A stretch of 64,000 nt of DNA from Bacteroidales bacterium UBA1176 (GCA_002311645.1 DBYW01000034.1:129173-193172); one strand, 5' to 3'. Counted from the stretch's first letter, positions 27,101 to 35,427 are shown. Notes: generated by a model not told the origin, from the sequence alone. Numbers and translations are program-made.

Positions 27101-29940
27101 TGCACCTGTTCGTCGGGAATCGTCGGCGTGCCGGTCAGGTCGCTGTATTGACCGCTTGTGGCCACGGGAGCCAAGTTCGGCTTGTTGAGGATCTGGGCCA
27201 CGCCGCTCGTGGCGTTCCAATCCGCATTCTGCTGGACGGGCACTTCACTGAGGGTGATATAGCCGGCGTCGTTGTTGAAAGCACTCACGTTGGTCGGCTT
27301 GTTGAGAATCTGGGTCACACCGCTCGTGGCGTTCCAGTCGGCGGGCAACTGGGTCACTTCACCGCTGGTGGTGGGGATTGTATACGTGTGTGAGCCCGAG
27401 CCATCCACAACCGTAATAAGGATGTTGGAGCCGGCGGCGGTAGCCGTCACCGTCGGGGAGACACCGTCCGCACCAGGGGCACCGTTGGTCACTTCATAGG
27501 TGGAGGTGGTGCCATCCGTATAGGTGATGGTGTAGGTGTCCACTAAACCGACGGTATTCGTCTTGGCGATGGACTGTATGCCGTTACCGGCAGCACCTGT
27601 GAGACCGGTAGGACCAATAGGGCCGGCGGCGCCGTTCGTCACCGTGAAAGTGGAGGTGGTACCATCCGTATAATTAATCGTATAGGTATCGTTCAAACCG
27701 CTGCTCACGGGACCGGTGATGCTTTGGATACCGCGACCATCCGTGCCATTGGTGCCGTTGGTGCCATTGGTACCAGCTGCACCGTTGGTCACCACGAAAG
27801 TGGAGGTGGTGCCATCCGTATAGGTGATTGTATAGGTATCGTTCAGACCACTGCTCACGGGACCAGTGATGCTTTGGATGCCGCGACCATCCGTACCGTT
27901 AGTACCATTGGTACCAGGAGCACCGTTGGTCACCACGAAGTTGGTGGTGGTGCCGTTGGTATAAGTGATGGTGTAGGTGTCTTCCAAGCCGTTGGTGCCG
28001 GTCTTGGCAATGCTCTGGATGCCGACACCAGCGGCGGCAGCGGTGCCGTCCAAGCCGTTGGTCACCGTGAAGGTGCTGGTGGTATTGTCCGTGTAGTGGA
28101 TGGTGTAGGTGTCCACATTGGCATTACTTTCCGGACCCGTGATAGAGGCGATGCCACGACCGTCATTACCATTCGAGCCACTGGAACCGGCAGGGCCGAT
28201 AGGGCCTTGCGCACCCTCAGCGCCGTTATGCAACACAAAAGTGTGAGGACCTGTGGCGTCGGTGATGGTCACCGTGGTGCTGTCGCCAGCACTGACGGTG
28301 GTTACCACAGGAGAGAATCCGTCGTTGCCGTTGGTACCATTGGTACCGTTGGTGCCGGCAGGGCCTTGCGCACCGTTCAGGATGGTGAAAGTATGGGGGC
28401 CGTTCACGTCAGTGATGGTCACATCCGTACCCGTGGCGGTGGCGGTGGCGGTCACCGTGGGCGATACACCGGGCTGGCCGTCTTGGCCGTTAGTACCGTT
28501 GGTACCGGCAGGGCCTTGCGCACCGTTCAGGATAGTGAAAGTATGGGGACCGTTGGCATCGGTGATGGTCACATCCGTACCTATGGCGGTGGTGGCGGTG
28601 GTCACCGTAGGCGATACACCATCTTGGCCGTTAGTACCGTTGGTACCGGCGGGACCCTGTGTGCCGTTCAGGATGGTGAAAGTGTGGGGGCCGTTCACAT
28701 CGGTGATGGTCACATCCGTACCTGTGGGGGTGGCAGTGGCGGTCACCGTGGGCGACACACCGGGCTGGCCGGGGGCGCCGTCGTTACCGGCGGGACCCTG
28801 TGTGCCGTTCGGGATGGTGAACGTATGGGGACCGTTGGCATCCACGATAGTCACCACAGTACCCGTGGCGTTGGTGGTGGTGGTTACTGTGGGCGACACG
28901 CCGGGCTGGCCGGGGGCACCGTCGTTACCAGGAGCACCGTTTTGCACGTTGAAGGTCGAAACCGTGTTGTCGCTATACATGATGGTGTATTGGTCTGTGA
29001 GGCCTGTGGTGACAGGTCCGATGATGTTGACGATGCCGCGTCCGGGGGCGCCGGCAGCACCGTCGTTACCGGGAGCACCAGGAGCGCCGGCAGCACCGTC
29101 TGCACCATTGTGCACCACAAAACTGGATTGGCTGCCGTCGGTGAAATTGATCGTATAGGTGTCGTTCAGGCCGCTGGACACCGGACCAGTGATAGTCAGG
29201 ATGCCGCGACCATCGATGCCGTTCACACCGTTCTGGACATTGAATGTGTGGGCGCCGGTGGCATCAGTGATTGTCACTATCGTGCCCGTGGCGTTGGTGG
29301 TGGTGGTCACCGTGGGCGACACACCGTCCTGACCGTTCGTACCGTTCGTACCATCCGCACCGGCAGGACCTTGCTGCCCCGGAGGGCCTTGCGGACCTGT
29401 GGAACCGGCAGGACCGGCAGGACCAGCGGGACCTTGCTGGCCGTGGCGCAGGAAATAGGACTGCGTGTTGCCGTTGGGCATGGTCATCACCATAACGTAG
29501 CCGCTGTCAGTCGGCGTGATGGCGAAGGCCGGCACATTGCCCGCATTGCTTGCATACAAAGCATACGGAACGCTCAGCAGCTGCTGCACGCTCTCGATGC
29601 TGTAGTTTACACCGCCTGTCGGGTCAATCTCCGACTTCAAGAAGAAGGGACCGTTGCCCCAGGCGATCTGGGCGAAGTTGTTACTGGACGTGCCGCCGCC
29701 CACCTCAACGGTGAGCAAGCCGTTCACGTTGGTCGTGGCCTGATGAGTCTCCGTATACACGGCTGCACCCGTGGCACTGCCTTGCAAGATGGAGATTCTG
29801 ACCGAGACATTTTGTTCCGCCACCAACTGGTTTTGGCTGTTGCGGACCACTGCCTGATAGCTCATCTTCTGCGGTGCCTGCGCAAACAAGGCAGTGACCG
29901 ACAGAATCAAAGCAAACAAAAGAGTAAAGAGCTTTTTCAT
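21112..29940 (-). CDS. Giant surface protein: collagen-like, tail-fibre-like and FISUMP domains
   Basis: 2942 residues. Order: signal peptide (1-20, ends LFAQ); a domain (21-~135, QKMSYQAVVRNSQNQLV) seen in Bacteroidetes tail-fibre-like proteins; ~167-850, collagen-like Gly-X-Y runs (QQGPAGPAGPAGS, GTNGTNGQDG) alternating with VTITDANGPHTF beta units; ~855-1390, phage-tail-fibre-like repeats (QADWNETD, AYIQNKP, and repeated NDATITIQKNG units); then four FISUMP domains starting near 1395, 1737, 2037 and 2722 (pattern CPGxPTVSDxNGNxYNTVxIGxQCW...VRCVKD), with fibronectin-III-like segments between. It ends right after the fourth FISUMP (AVRCVQDVTY) without a T9SS sorting domain. Probably an exported fibrous surface or adhesion protein. 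The small T9SS-sorted protein gene lies 99 bp upstream. Confidence 0.88.
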   Translation of the reverse strand: MKKLFTLLFALILSVTALFAQAPQKMSYQAVVRNSQNQLVAEQNVSVRISILQGSATGAAVYTETHQATTNVNGLLTVEVGGGTSSNNFAQIAWGNGPFFLKSEIDPTGGVNYSIESVQQLLSVPYALYASNAGNVPAFAITPTDSGYVMVMTMPNGNTQSYFLRHGQQGPAGPAGPAGSTGPQGPPGQQGPAGADGTNGTNGQDGVSPTVTTTTNATGTIVTITDATGAHTFNVQNGVNGIDGRGILTITGPVSSGLNDTYTINFTDGSQSSFVVHNGADGAAGAPGAPGNDGAAGAPGRGIVNIIGPVTTGLTDQYTIMYSDNTVSTFNVQNGAPGNDGAPGQPGVSPTVTTTTNATGTVVTIVDANGPHTFTIPNGTQGPAGNDGAPGQPGVSPTVTATATPTGTDVTITDVNGPHTFTILNGTQGPAGTNGTNGQDGVSPTVTTATTAIGTDVTITDANGPHTFTILNGAQGPAGTNGTNGQDGQPGVSPTVTATATATGTDVTITDVNGPHTFTILNGAQGPAGTNGTNGTNGNDGFSPVVTTVSAGDSTTVTITDATGPHTFVLHNGAEGAQGPIGPAGSSGSNGNDGRGIASITGPESNANVDTYTIHYTDNTTSTFTVTNGLDGTAAAAGVGIQSIAKTGTNGLEDTYTITYTNGTTTNFVVTNGAPGTNGTNGTDGRGIQSITGPVSSGLNDTYTITYTDGTTSTFVVTNGAAGTNGTNGTNGTDGRGIQSITGPVSSGLNDTYTINYTDGTTSTFTVTNGAAGPIGPTGLTGAAGNGIQSIAKTNTVGLVDTYTITYTDGTTSTYEVTNGAPGADGVSPTVTATAAGSNILITVVDGSGSHTYTIPTTSGEVTQLPADWNATSGVTQILNKPTNVSAFNNDAGYITLSEVPVQQNADWNATSGVAQILNKPNLAPVATSGQYSDLTGTPTIPDEQVQANWTETNTSSKAYIQNKPNLAPVATSGDWSDLTGTPTLAPVATSGQYSDLTGTPTLPTVNDATITIQKNGADVESFTANQATNKTVNITVPTTVAEMTDAAQYAKTTDIPTVNDATITIQKNGTNVESFTANQATNKTVNITVPTTVAEMTDAAQYAKTTDIPTVNDATLTIKQNGTEIGTFTANQATNQEINITPEYQILSISNDTIFLTNGGFVKVNVNWDNVSDKPAFSTMAFSNDYNDLTNKPENLSDFNNDRGFITAADVPAQQQADWNETDSTAVSFIQNKPTIPTIPTDVSAFNNDQGYITALDVPEQVQSDWEETDATSKAYIKRKPDMSQYLTTADMSNYVTKTDDETIGGDKTFTGNTTVTATGSIEVPSVLDNVGTDGALNLSTTTGTGDCEQAVNFCDLQNVYNNILAKFQDLNDQIDDLLDSIKDLNKELNTPKDGEACPTTPTVSDYNGHTYNTVKIGNQCWMKESLRSTAYADGTTIPMYSGSTYKEDKSYAGYYPNNSINVGNQYGYLYNWFAVMRGGTNPTSSNNKPSGVQGICPNGWHVPSYAEWSELETYVNTKYGNYSHELAANNNLWTVGGNSPDNTWNKLGFSGIPLGEINGTGTAGVLEYGEYAAFWSSTLYGSDEPYCPYIASALYADYTSYDYYYGQQVRCVRDEDASTASELPKVNAPKVETIDSTKNVTQNSAWILGGKITDDGDMPIIRCGVIVGTSSSVTWSTKVKESGTSPYSLTLPYTMPGYTITGLTTNTQYYYRAYAINAVDTAYGVAKAFHTVEDGQPCPGLATITDINGNTYNTVMIGSQCWLKENLKVTKAADNTPITYSTPGANASYTGKSYTWEVAMYGASASSANPSGVRGICPVGWHIPSNAEWNELITYAGTGSAKKLAATSGWNTSSTTNTPGNSQGTNNGSGLNFLVYPNYNTSWAYIVSTNTGYSRLQIGYSSTEASVSTGMASSNYGVRCLKDAGTTASSPTLPTVEITNQSASTSPAYQKNITARVTNTGGASISYRRIYYSKTPHPSPSNHIAYGSFADNNAGNFISTTNLEANTTYYFRAAAQNSVGWSYSDEYSFTTPADGGGLKCPGTPTVSDQNGNSYNTVQIGTQCWTAQNLRSTSYPGGGTISKYSPTTYNTSTGYLYTFAASTRNMTSTAGVQGICPTGWHLPSSAEYTTMKNYVSGQTSYQCGGSSTSIAKALASTSANATYGWADNSTNCAPGNTPSTNNATGFNAYPAGYYSGSAQEQTVSTIFRTSDDNRCVLRNDNSEFQIFSGAFATSGYSVRCVKGATPPSVATGTHSDVAFSTATITGTLYTDGVSSTFSASNVTEMGICYAKASETSTPTISNSTKTVTVSSTGSFTASLTGLAQNTTYYYRAYAKNANGTQYGEVKSFSTMKGARVNTYDPYNMATTSCKFKAYCYKNGADSITNYGFYLYKKNGSSWDLVGNFTRTTLGTTTKNGVSANLTEKPSSGTYSGAWYYYTLSGLESGATYKIKAEVRYMLNGQGYWTTYCQNADTTIEKIFTTYANATVSTGTPTWNGTNTSDGASYLFTGTVTNTPNPAVTERGFVMSESANPTITSYFDKKSITNASDAFSWSRGGLRTPNKTWHIRAYVIQDGVARYGNDVTFTTPNTPTMTWSSNSAYQYESPYYYSANVTKNTIKLHTNCSNYGASYLSGLVRRGVIYTTNATLAAKSSPDTIRKYITTNTSQAATKWVKVTASSASDQDFTITGLSPNTTYYIRQFGTNVSNVYDGYSSSYKTITTQINCASGSSSDAARTLKDQSGYTYETVKIGSYCWMKSNMKAVRYDNASSMGSGTTITTKTSGGSSNMSTSSPYKYYPSHNSSYVAGSYNYGYMYNWTAASGNGTTNYPVGSNMTTSQGKTQGVCPRGWHLPTQTELNNLKGFGQDILTGTFNAQYAGRIDGDNGAASGLGSYVYYWSSTTSGTTHAYHLYVGSLSPSVGYFSADYDKAFGCAVRCVQDVTY

Positions 29941-30039
29941 AACTGTTATTTTTAATTAATAATGATTTTTCAAAAATAAAGTGCCATGCTGATTTTTATA
30001 TCGCACGACGTCAGACCAAGCTATTAATTATTGTATATA

Positions 30040-30525
30040 TTAAAAATTGTGCTTGATCACCTTGAAAGTCTTGAGCAGAGTGCTGCCGTTCATGACACGC
30101 AACTGGTAGGTTGCGGTAGGGTAAATCTCGAGATCCATCTTTGTCTCCATGTCGGTAATCCTGTACTCGTGCAGGAATTTGCCGTTGGCGTCAAAGAGTT
30201 GTGCGGTGAGTCCCTCTGCCGGTATTTCGTAGTTGGTGATGCGCAGCTGCACGAAATGCTGGGTAGGGTTAGGATAAACGATGGCCTGAAGTGCGATGCC
30301 CGGATATTCGTTAATGCCCACAACCTGTATCTCGTAGGGCTGTTGCACACCCTCGATGATGAAGTAGGAGCCGTTACTGGCACGCTGCACTGCGATTTGG
30401 CCCACCGTATAGGTGGCAGATCCACCACTTCCAGAGGCAGTACCGCCCACTGGAACAATGGCGCTTTGGGCAAACATTGCTGTTGCCAAAACACTGAAAA
30501 ACAGTGTAATAAATAAATTTTTCAT
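30040..30525 (-). CDS. Small secreted protein with T9SS sorting domain
   Basis: 161 residues: signal peptide MKNLFITLFFSVLATAMFAQ, a short beta-rich part (GGTASGSGGSATYTVGQIAV, EGVQQPYEI) and then a T9SS type A sorting domain filling the second half (AIVYPNPTQHFVQLRI, LFDANGKFLHEYRI, ATYQLRVMNGSTLLKTFKVI). It is nearly all sorting domain. Its gene precedes the giant FISUMP protein gene by 99 bp in the same direction. Similar small proteins next to tail-fibre-like proteins are, as I recall, common in Bacteroidetes; a role in anchoring or export of the neighbour is only an inference. Confidence 0.85.
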   Translation of the reverse strand: MKNLFITLFFSVLATAMFAQSAIVPVGGTASGSGGSATYTVGQIAVQRASNGSYFIIEGVQQPYEIQVVGINEYPGIALQAIVYPNPTQHFVQLRITNYEIPAEGLTAQLFDANGKFLHEYRITDMETKMDLEIYPTATYQLRVMNGSTLLKTFKVIKHNF

Positions 30526-30580
30526 TATAGTAGATTTTATTTCAATAAATTATTTTTCTAGTTATACAATTATGTGTGTG

Positions 30581-30588
30581 CAAAACTA
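30581..30588 (-). promoter_or_regulatory. -7 promoter element for the small T9SS protein and giant gene
   Basis: TAGTTTTG on the minus strand, exact TAnnTTTG, 56 bp before the ATG at 30523-30525. No other clear promoter is seen in the 99-bp gap before the giant gene. Nothing else recognised in 30526-30744. Confidence 0.5.
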
Positions 30589-30744
30589 ATAAAATTATAC
30601 AACACGCATGGCTTTTTTTTTCAAAAAGATATGCACATTTAATTAACAGCGACAAGGAAAAATTGTTGATATCAGGACACACCATCCCTCAGAGCTCCCG
30701 ATCGAGATCTCTGGCGGGGTTCAAGGCTTCAGGTGTGGATCCTT

Positions 30745-31482
30745 TCAAGTACCCTTAAGAATGTCGGCTATATGGATGACTTCTATGCCGATTTGGTGGG
30801 CCTCCTTGTATGCGTCGATCATTTGAAGACAGTGGATGTCTGTGGAGGTGACATACTCGGCTCCTTTGCTATAGATGCGTTGCACGATTTCGCCGGTCAT
30901 TGTTTCGGCAACGGCAGGGTTAGCGAGGGCAAAGCGTCCGTTGGCGCCGCAACAGCCGTGAAGGTCGGGGTCGAGGAGCAGGTCGAGTCCCATCGTGTTG
31001 CGCAACAGAATTTCAGCCGCGTCGTTTTGGGGATAGAGATTGCGGGCAGAGCACGACTGGAAATAGAACACTCTGTGGGAAAAAGTATTCCCGAGGCTTT
31101 CGATATGTTTGACGTTCACGATGTAGTCGCACATCTCATACACTTGCTGGGTGAAGGAACGCAGTTCCGGCGGGGAGAAGGAGTTTTCGAGCAGCTGCCG
31201 GTAATACCGTTTCATATAGCCGGCGCAGGCGCTGTCGGGCACGATGAACGGGAGTCTGTTTTGCCCGAAGGTGTCGAGCATTTCGATGCCGAGCGCCTTG
31301 GCACAATCCATCTCGCCCTCCCAATGGAAGCGGCGACCGCAGCAAGTGGGAGTGTCAAAATATTGGCAACGCAGCCCGAGCCGCTCCAGCACGGTCATCA
31401 CGCTGTACGCGGTGTTCGGCTGGAACATGTCCATCTGGCAAGGTATGAATACGTTGACTATGTTGCTGCTCTGTTCTTCCAT
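30745..31482 (-). CDS. (Fe-S)-binding protein, LutA/YkgE family
   Basis: 245 residues, family length. Two cysteine-rich CCG domains: FIPCQMDMF (Cys15) with PTCCGRRFHWEGE (Cys47, Cys48), and FQSCSARN with HGCCGANGRFALAN (second CCG near 181-183). LutA proteins take part in lactate oxidation together with LutB and LutC, and CCG domains also occur in heterodisulfide reductase subunits. LutB and LutC are not in this window. It starts 12 bp after the nrdJ stop and is likely in its transcript. Confidence 0.88.
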   Translation of the reverse strand: MEEQSSNIVNVFIPCQMDMFQPNTAYSVMTVLERLGLRCQYFDTPTCCGRRFHWEGEMDCAKALGIEMLDTFGQNRLPFIVPDSACAGYMKRYYRQLLENSFSPPELRSFTQQVYEMCDYIVNVKHIESLGNTFSHRVFYFQSCSARNLYPQNDAAEILLRNTMGLDLLLDPDLHGCCGANGRFALANPAVAETMTGEIVQRIYSKGAEYVTSTDIHCLQMIDAYKEAHQIGIEVIHIADILKGT

Positions 31483-31494
31483 GAAAAATGATGG

Positions 31495-34260
31495 TTAGTT
31501 GCCGCATTTGGAGTAGCCGCACTTGGTACACACCAAACAACCCTCCTTAAACTCCATGGTGCCGGTTTCGTGGCAGTTGGGGCACTCCTGGTTTTTCATC
31601 TTGGTGCCATCCTGAATGAATTTCTTGAGGGCGCGGCTCACGCCGTTACGCCAGGAGTTGATGCTGTCCTGACGGAAATTGAGGCTGGAGATGATGTTGA
31701 CAATCTGCTGGACAGGAATGTCGTTGCGCAGGAGCGCGGACGTCAACTTGGCATAGTTCCAGAACTCCTGGTCGAAGCAGCGGTCGAGACCGCAGAGGCG
31801 GACCTCGTAGCCAGCCTTGTCGTAGTATTTGAAATCGTAGGATTTGGTCCCGTCCTCATGGCGGTTCTTGATGATGATGCCGTGCTCAACCCACTTGGGC
31901 AACAGAAAACTCTCGTCACCGGTCTTGCCCGTGAAGATTTCGTAGGGCTTGCCGTTATAGAGCCCGATGTAGGCCACCCAGTCCTCGCTGTTGTTCTTGA
32001 AATGGATGACATCGGCCTGCAGTTCCTTGGGGCGTTTGAAATTCTTGGGGGTGGGAGTCTGTTCTTTCTCCGTCTTTTTCTTGTCGCTGTTGAGGGATTC
32101 AAGCACGCCGTTGCGCGAGCCTTCGCGATAGACGGTCATGCCCTTGCAGCCCACCTGCCAAGCCTTCATATAGAGATCTGCGACTACCTGTTCGGAGACG
32201 TCGGAGGGCAGGTTGACAGTGACGGAGATGGAGTGGTCGACCCATTTCTGCACGGAGCCTTGCAGCTCGACTTTCTTGAGATAGTCGGTGTCGGCGGCGG
32301 TGGACTTGTAGTATGGGGACTTCTCCACCAGCTGCTGGATTTCCTTCTCCGACATCGTGGTCATCTGTTCATAGGTGTAGCCGTTGGCTTCGGCCCAGGT
32401 GACAAACTTTTGGTGGAAGACGAGGTACTCTTCGAAGGTGTCGCCCACGACATCCTTGATGACATTTTTCTTGACGTTCATGTCATTGGGGTTGACCTTG
32501 CGTCTGCGTTTATAGACCACATTGAAGGCGGGTTCGAGGCCGGAGGTGGTTTGGGTGCAGATGCTGACGGAGCCGGTGGGGGCGATGGTGAGGAGGGCGA
32601 TGTTGCGTCGTCCGTAGCGGATCATGTCTTCATAGAGTTTGGGGTCGGCTTGGCGGAGGCGTTGCACGAAGGGGTTGCGGCCCTCCTTGATGCAGCTGTA
32701 GATGGGGAAAGCGCCGCGCTCGCGGGCCATGGTCACGGAGGAGCGGTAGGCAGCGAGGGCGAGTTGCTTGTGCACTTCGGTGGAAAAGGCATTCCCTTCA
32801 TCGGAGCCGTAGCGGATGTTGAGGGCGGCGAGCATGTCGCCTTCGGCGGTGATGCCCAAGCCTGTGCGGCGGCCCTTGGTGGACTGCCGGCGGATTTTGA
32901 GCCACAGCTCGCGCTCCACGCGCTTCACGCTGTCGCTCTCGGGGTCGCTCTCGATCTTGGCGAGGATTTGGTCGATCTTCTCCAATTCGAGGTCGATGAT
33001 GTCGTCCATCAGGCGTTGGGCGTACTGCACATGTTCCCGGAAGAGGGGCATGTTGAAGTACGCCTTGTCCGTGAATGGATTTTCGACATAGCTGTACAGG
33101 TTAATGGCGATGAGACGGCAGCTGTCGTAGGGACAGAGCGGAATCTCACCGCACGGGTTGGTTGAAACAGTGGTGAATCCCTCGTCGGCGTAGCAGTCGG
33201 GCACCGACTCGCGTCGGATGGTGTCCCAGAACAACACGCCAGGCTCTGCGGATTTCCAGGCGTTGTGGATGATTTTCTTCCACAGCTTCTGGGCGTCGAT
33301 TTCCTGACGGTACTGCGGGTTGTCGGAGACGATGGGATATTGCTGGTTATAAGGGGTGTTGTTCTGGACGCTTTTCATGAAGTCGTCGTCAATCTTGACG
33401 GAGACGTTGGCGCCGGTGACCTTGTTTTCCGTCATCTTGGCATCGATGAACTTCTCAGAGTCAGGGTGTTTGATGGAGATGGTGAGCATGAGGGCGCCAC
33501 GGCGGCCGTCCTGGGCCACCTCGCGGGTGGAGTTTGAGTAGCGCTCCATGAAGGGCACGACGCCGGTGGAGGTGAGGGCGCAGTTCTGCACATGGCTGCC
33601 GGAGGGGCGGATGTCGGACAAGTCATGTCCCACGCCGCCACGACGTTTCATCAACTGCACCTGCTCTTCATCAAGTTTCATGATGCCGCCGTAAGAGTCG
33701 GCACCGCCTTCGTTGCCAATGACGAAGCAGTTGGACAGCGAGACCACCTGGTCGGTATTGCCGATGCCGGCCATGGGGCTGCCTTGGGGAATGATGTATT
33801 TAAAATGGTCGAACAGGTGGAAGATGAGCTCCTCGTCCATGGGGTGCACGTAGCGCTTCTCGATGCGGGCGAACTCGCGGGCCATACGCCTGTGCATGTC
33901 CTCCGGCGTGCGCTCCATCAACTTGCCATTACGGTTCTTCAACGCGTACTTGTCAATCCAGACACCCGCCGCCAACTCGTCGCCCCCGAAGTACTTGACC
34001 ACCTCCGGGAAGATCTCCTCCTTTGTGTAGAACGTGGGTTCGAAAACCTTCGTGTCTTGAGATTGTTTTTCTGCCTCGACTTTTTCTTCCACCGGGTCCT
34101 GCACCTCTTCCTCGAGCTTGTCGGACAAGTCCTGCATGGCTTGCACTCGAGACTGCAAGAGGTGGGTTTCATTCTCCATAGTCGTTCGAACATCTTGCAT
34201 TACCGGAGATTTTTCATCTTCAGAATTGTCGAAAAGGGATAACTCATTATTCATAGACAC
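31495..34260 (-). CDS. nrdJ: Adenosylcobalamin-dependent ribonucleoside-diphosphate reductase (class II)
   Basis: 921 residues. The N-terminal ~75 residues are a low-complexity acidic extension. The catalytic barrel has SLSNCFVIGN (first redox Cys), STNPCGEIPLCPYDSC with the radical-site NxCGE near 369-373, and TIAPTGSVSICTQTTSGLEP in the second half. The C-terminus carries a zinc-ribbon-like CPNCHETGTMEFKEGCLVC and TKCGYSKCG, which may also re-reduce the active site. It makes deoxyribonucleotides without oxygen, using coenzyme B12. No cobalamin riboswitch is visible upstream. A LutA-like gene follows 12 bp on. Confidence 0.96.
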   Translation of the reverse strand: MSMNNELSLFDNSEDEKSPVMQDVRTTMENETHLLQSRVQAMQDLSDKLEEEVQDPVEEKVEAEKQSQDTKVFEPTFYTKEEIFPEVVKYFGGDELAAGVWIDKYALKNRNGKLMERTPEDMHRRMAREFARIEKRYVHPMDEELIFHLFDHFKYIIPQGSPMAGIGNTDQVVSLSNCFVIGNEGGADSYGGIMKLDEEQVQLMKRRGGVGHDLSDIRPSGSHVQNCALTSTGVVPFMERYSNSTREVAQDGRRGALMLTISIKHPDSEKFIDAKMTENKVTGANVSVKIDDDFMKSVQNNTPYNQQYPIVSDNPQYRQEIDAQKLWKKIIHNAWKSAEPGVLFWDTIRRESVPDCYADEGFTTVSTNPCGEIPLCPYDSCRLIAINLYSYVENPFTDKAYFNMPLFREHVQYAQRLMDDIIDLELEKIDQILAKIESDPESDSVKRVERELWLKIRRQSTKGRRTGLGITAEGDMLAALNIRYGSDEGNAFSTEVHKQLALAAYRSSVTMARERGAFPIYSCIKEGRNPFVQRLRQADPKLYEDMIRYGRRNIALLTIAPTGSVSICTQTTSGLEPAFNVVYKRRRKVNPNDMNVKKNVIKDVVGDTFEEYLVFHQKFVTWAEANGYTYEQMTTMSEKEIQQLVEKSPYYKSTAADTDYLKKVELQGSVQKWVDHSISVTVNLPSDVSEQVVADLYMKAWQVGCKGMTVYREGSRNGVLESLNSDKKKTEKEQTPTPKNFKRPKELQADVIHFKNNSEDWVAYIGLYNGKPYEIFTGKTGDESFLLPKWVEHGIIIKNRHEDGTKSYDFKYYDKAGYEVRLCGLDRCFDQEFWNYAKLTSALLRNDIPVQQIVNIISSLNFRQDSINSWRNGVSRALKKFIQDGTKMKNQECPNCHETGTMEFKEGCLVCTKCGYSKCGN

Positions 34261-34415
34261 GTTAGTTAATGGTATTGCACATCATTGTTTCACCCAAGTC
34301 TGCCCGAAAAAGACCTTTTTACGCAAAACCAAACGTCATGTAAAACACGATTGCTTTGTGTTAAAAAGGGTTACGTCTTCCTTGCGGCTTTTTCTTCAAG
34401 GTTGCTAAAATATAA

Positions 34416-34450
34416 AATTGCCGCCTTACTTTTTTTGTTCGGCGGCAATT
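34416..34450 (-). terminator. Terminator after metK-fabD
   Basis: On the minus strand AATTGCCGCC and GGCGGCAATT pair across a 14-nt A-rich loop, followed by TTATATTTT. It lies between the fabD stop and the nrdJ start, separating two transcripts. Confidence 0.6.
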
Positions 34451-34536
34451 ATTATCAACAAAAAGTGGTTGATATTTTTTCTTATTGATAATAAGAGTGT
34501 TTGAAAAAAAAATTTTTTTCGGGGTAAAAATCAGTT

Positions 34537-35415
34537 TTATTTTCCTTCGATTTCCACGTTGGGGTCGATGCGTTTGACAAGTCCTTGCAGAGCGTTGCCC
34601 GGGCCAAATTCGACAAAGCGGGTGGCGCCGTCAGCGATCATTTGCTGCACGGACTGTGCCCAGCGCACGGGGCTGGTGAGTTGCACCAACAGGTTGCGCT
34701 TGATGGTGTCGGGATCGGAGGATGGTTGTGCCGTGGCATTCTGGTAGATGGGGCAGGAAGGCTGGCGGAAACAGCACTGTTCGATGGCCTCCGCCAACTC
34801 TTCTTGGGCTGGCTGCATGAGCGGGGAGTGGAAGGCTCCGCCCACGTTGAGGGGCAACAGCCGGCGGGCGCCGGCCTCGCGCAGGCGCTCCTGGGCCAAC
34901 TCCAATCCGCGCAAACTGCCGGAAATCACTAATTGCTGGGGACTGTTGTAGTTGGCGGGCACCACAACCTCATCCGTTATTTCGGCGCACACCTGCTCGG
35001 TCACCTGGTTGTCGAATTTCAAGACGGCCACCATGCCGGACGCTTGCGCCTCGCAGGCCCGCTGCATGGCATGGGCACGGTGCGACACCAAGACGAGTCC
35101 ATCCTCGAACGAGAGGCACCCATTGACCACCAAGGCCGTCAACTCGCCCAACGAGTGACCCGCCACCATGTCGGGTTCCCTGTCGGCGAGGCACCGGTGG
35201 GCGACATACGCGTGGAGGAACACCGCCGGCTGGGTGACCTTGGTTTGCTTCAACTCCTCGTCGCTGCCGGTGAACATGATTTCCGACAACGGAAATCCCA
35301 AAACCGCATCCGCCTGCGCAAACAACTGTTGCGCAAGCGGAAACTGTTCGTACAAATCCTTCCCCATGCCCGAAAACTGAGCGCCCTGGCCAGGGAAAAC
35401 GTGTGCTTCTTTCAT
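34537..35415 (-). CDS. fabD: Malonyl-CoA:ACP transacylase
   Basis: 292 residues, typical FabD. FPGQGAQFSGMG at 7-18 is the oxyanion-side motif. The nucleophile Ser88 lies in VAGHSLGELTAL and the catalytic His near 194 in GGAFHSPLM. ARRLLPLNVGG and FVEFGPGNALQGLVKR complete the pattern. It moves malonyl groups from CoA to acyl-carrier protein at the start of fatty acid synthesis. Only 12 bp after metK, so co-transcribed; other fab genes are not near. Confidence 0.96.
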   Translation of the reverse strand: MKEAHVFPGQGAQFSGMGKDLYEQFPLAQQLFAQADAVLGFPLSEIMFTGSDEELKQTKVTQPAVFLHAYVAHRCLADREPDMVAGHSLGELTALVVNGCLSFEDGLVLVSHRAHAMQRACEAQASGMVAVLKFDNQVTEQVCAEITDEVVVPANYNSPQQLVISGSLRGLELAQERLREAGARRLLPLNVGGAFHSPLMQPAQEELAEAIEQCCFRQPSCPIYQNATAQPSSDPDTIKRNLLVQLTSPVRWAQSVQQMIADGATRFVEFGPGNALQGLVKRIDPNVEIEGK

Positions 35416-35427
35416 GCTACTCGTACA

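Noticed and set aside
25678..27393. Plus-strand frame of 571 codons opposite the giant gene
   Set aside because: Same explanation: codon bias and repeats of the minus-strand gene keep it open.
27724..29955. Long plus-strand frame of 743 codons opposite the giant gene
   Set aside because: It mirrors the repetitive collagen-like coding region; its product is Gly/Thr/Val-rich without domains, and the minus-strand frame has signal peptide and recognised domains.
31570..33165. 531-codon plus-strand frame
   Set aside because: Antisense to nrdJ, whose catalytic motifs are all on the minus strand.
34261..34415. Cobalamin riboswitch before nrdJ
   Set aside because: A B12-dependent enzyme makes this plausible, but no B12-box-like conserved sequence is recognised in the leader.
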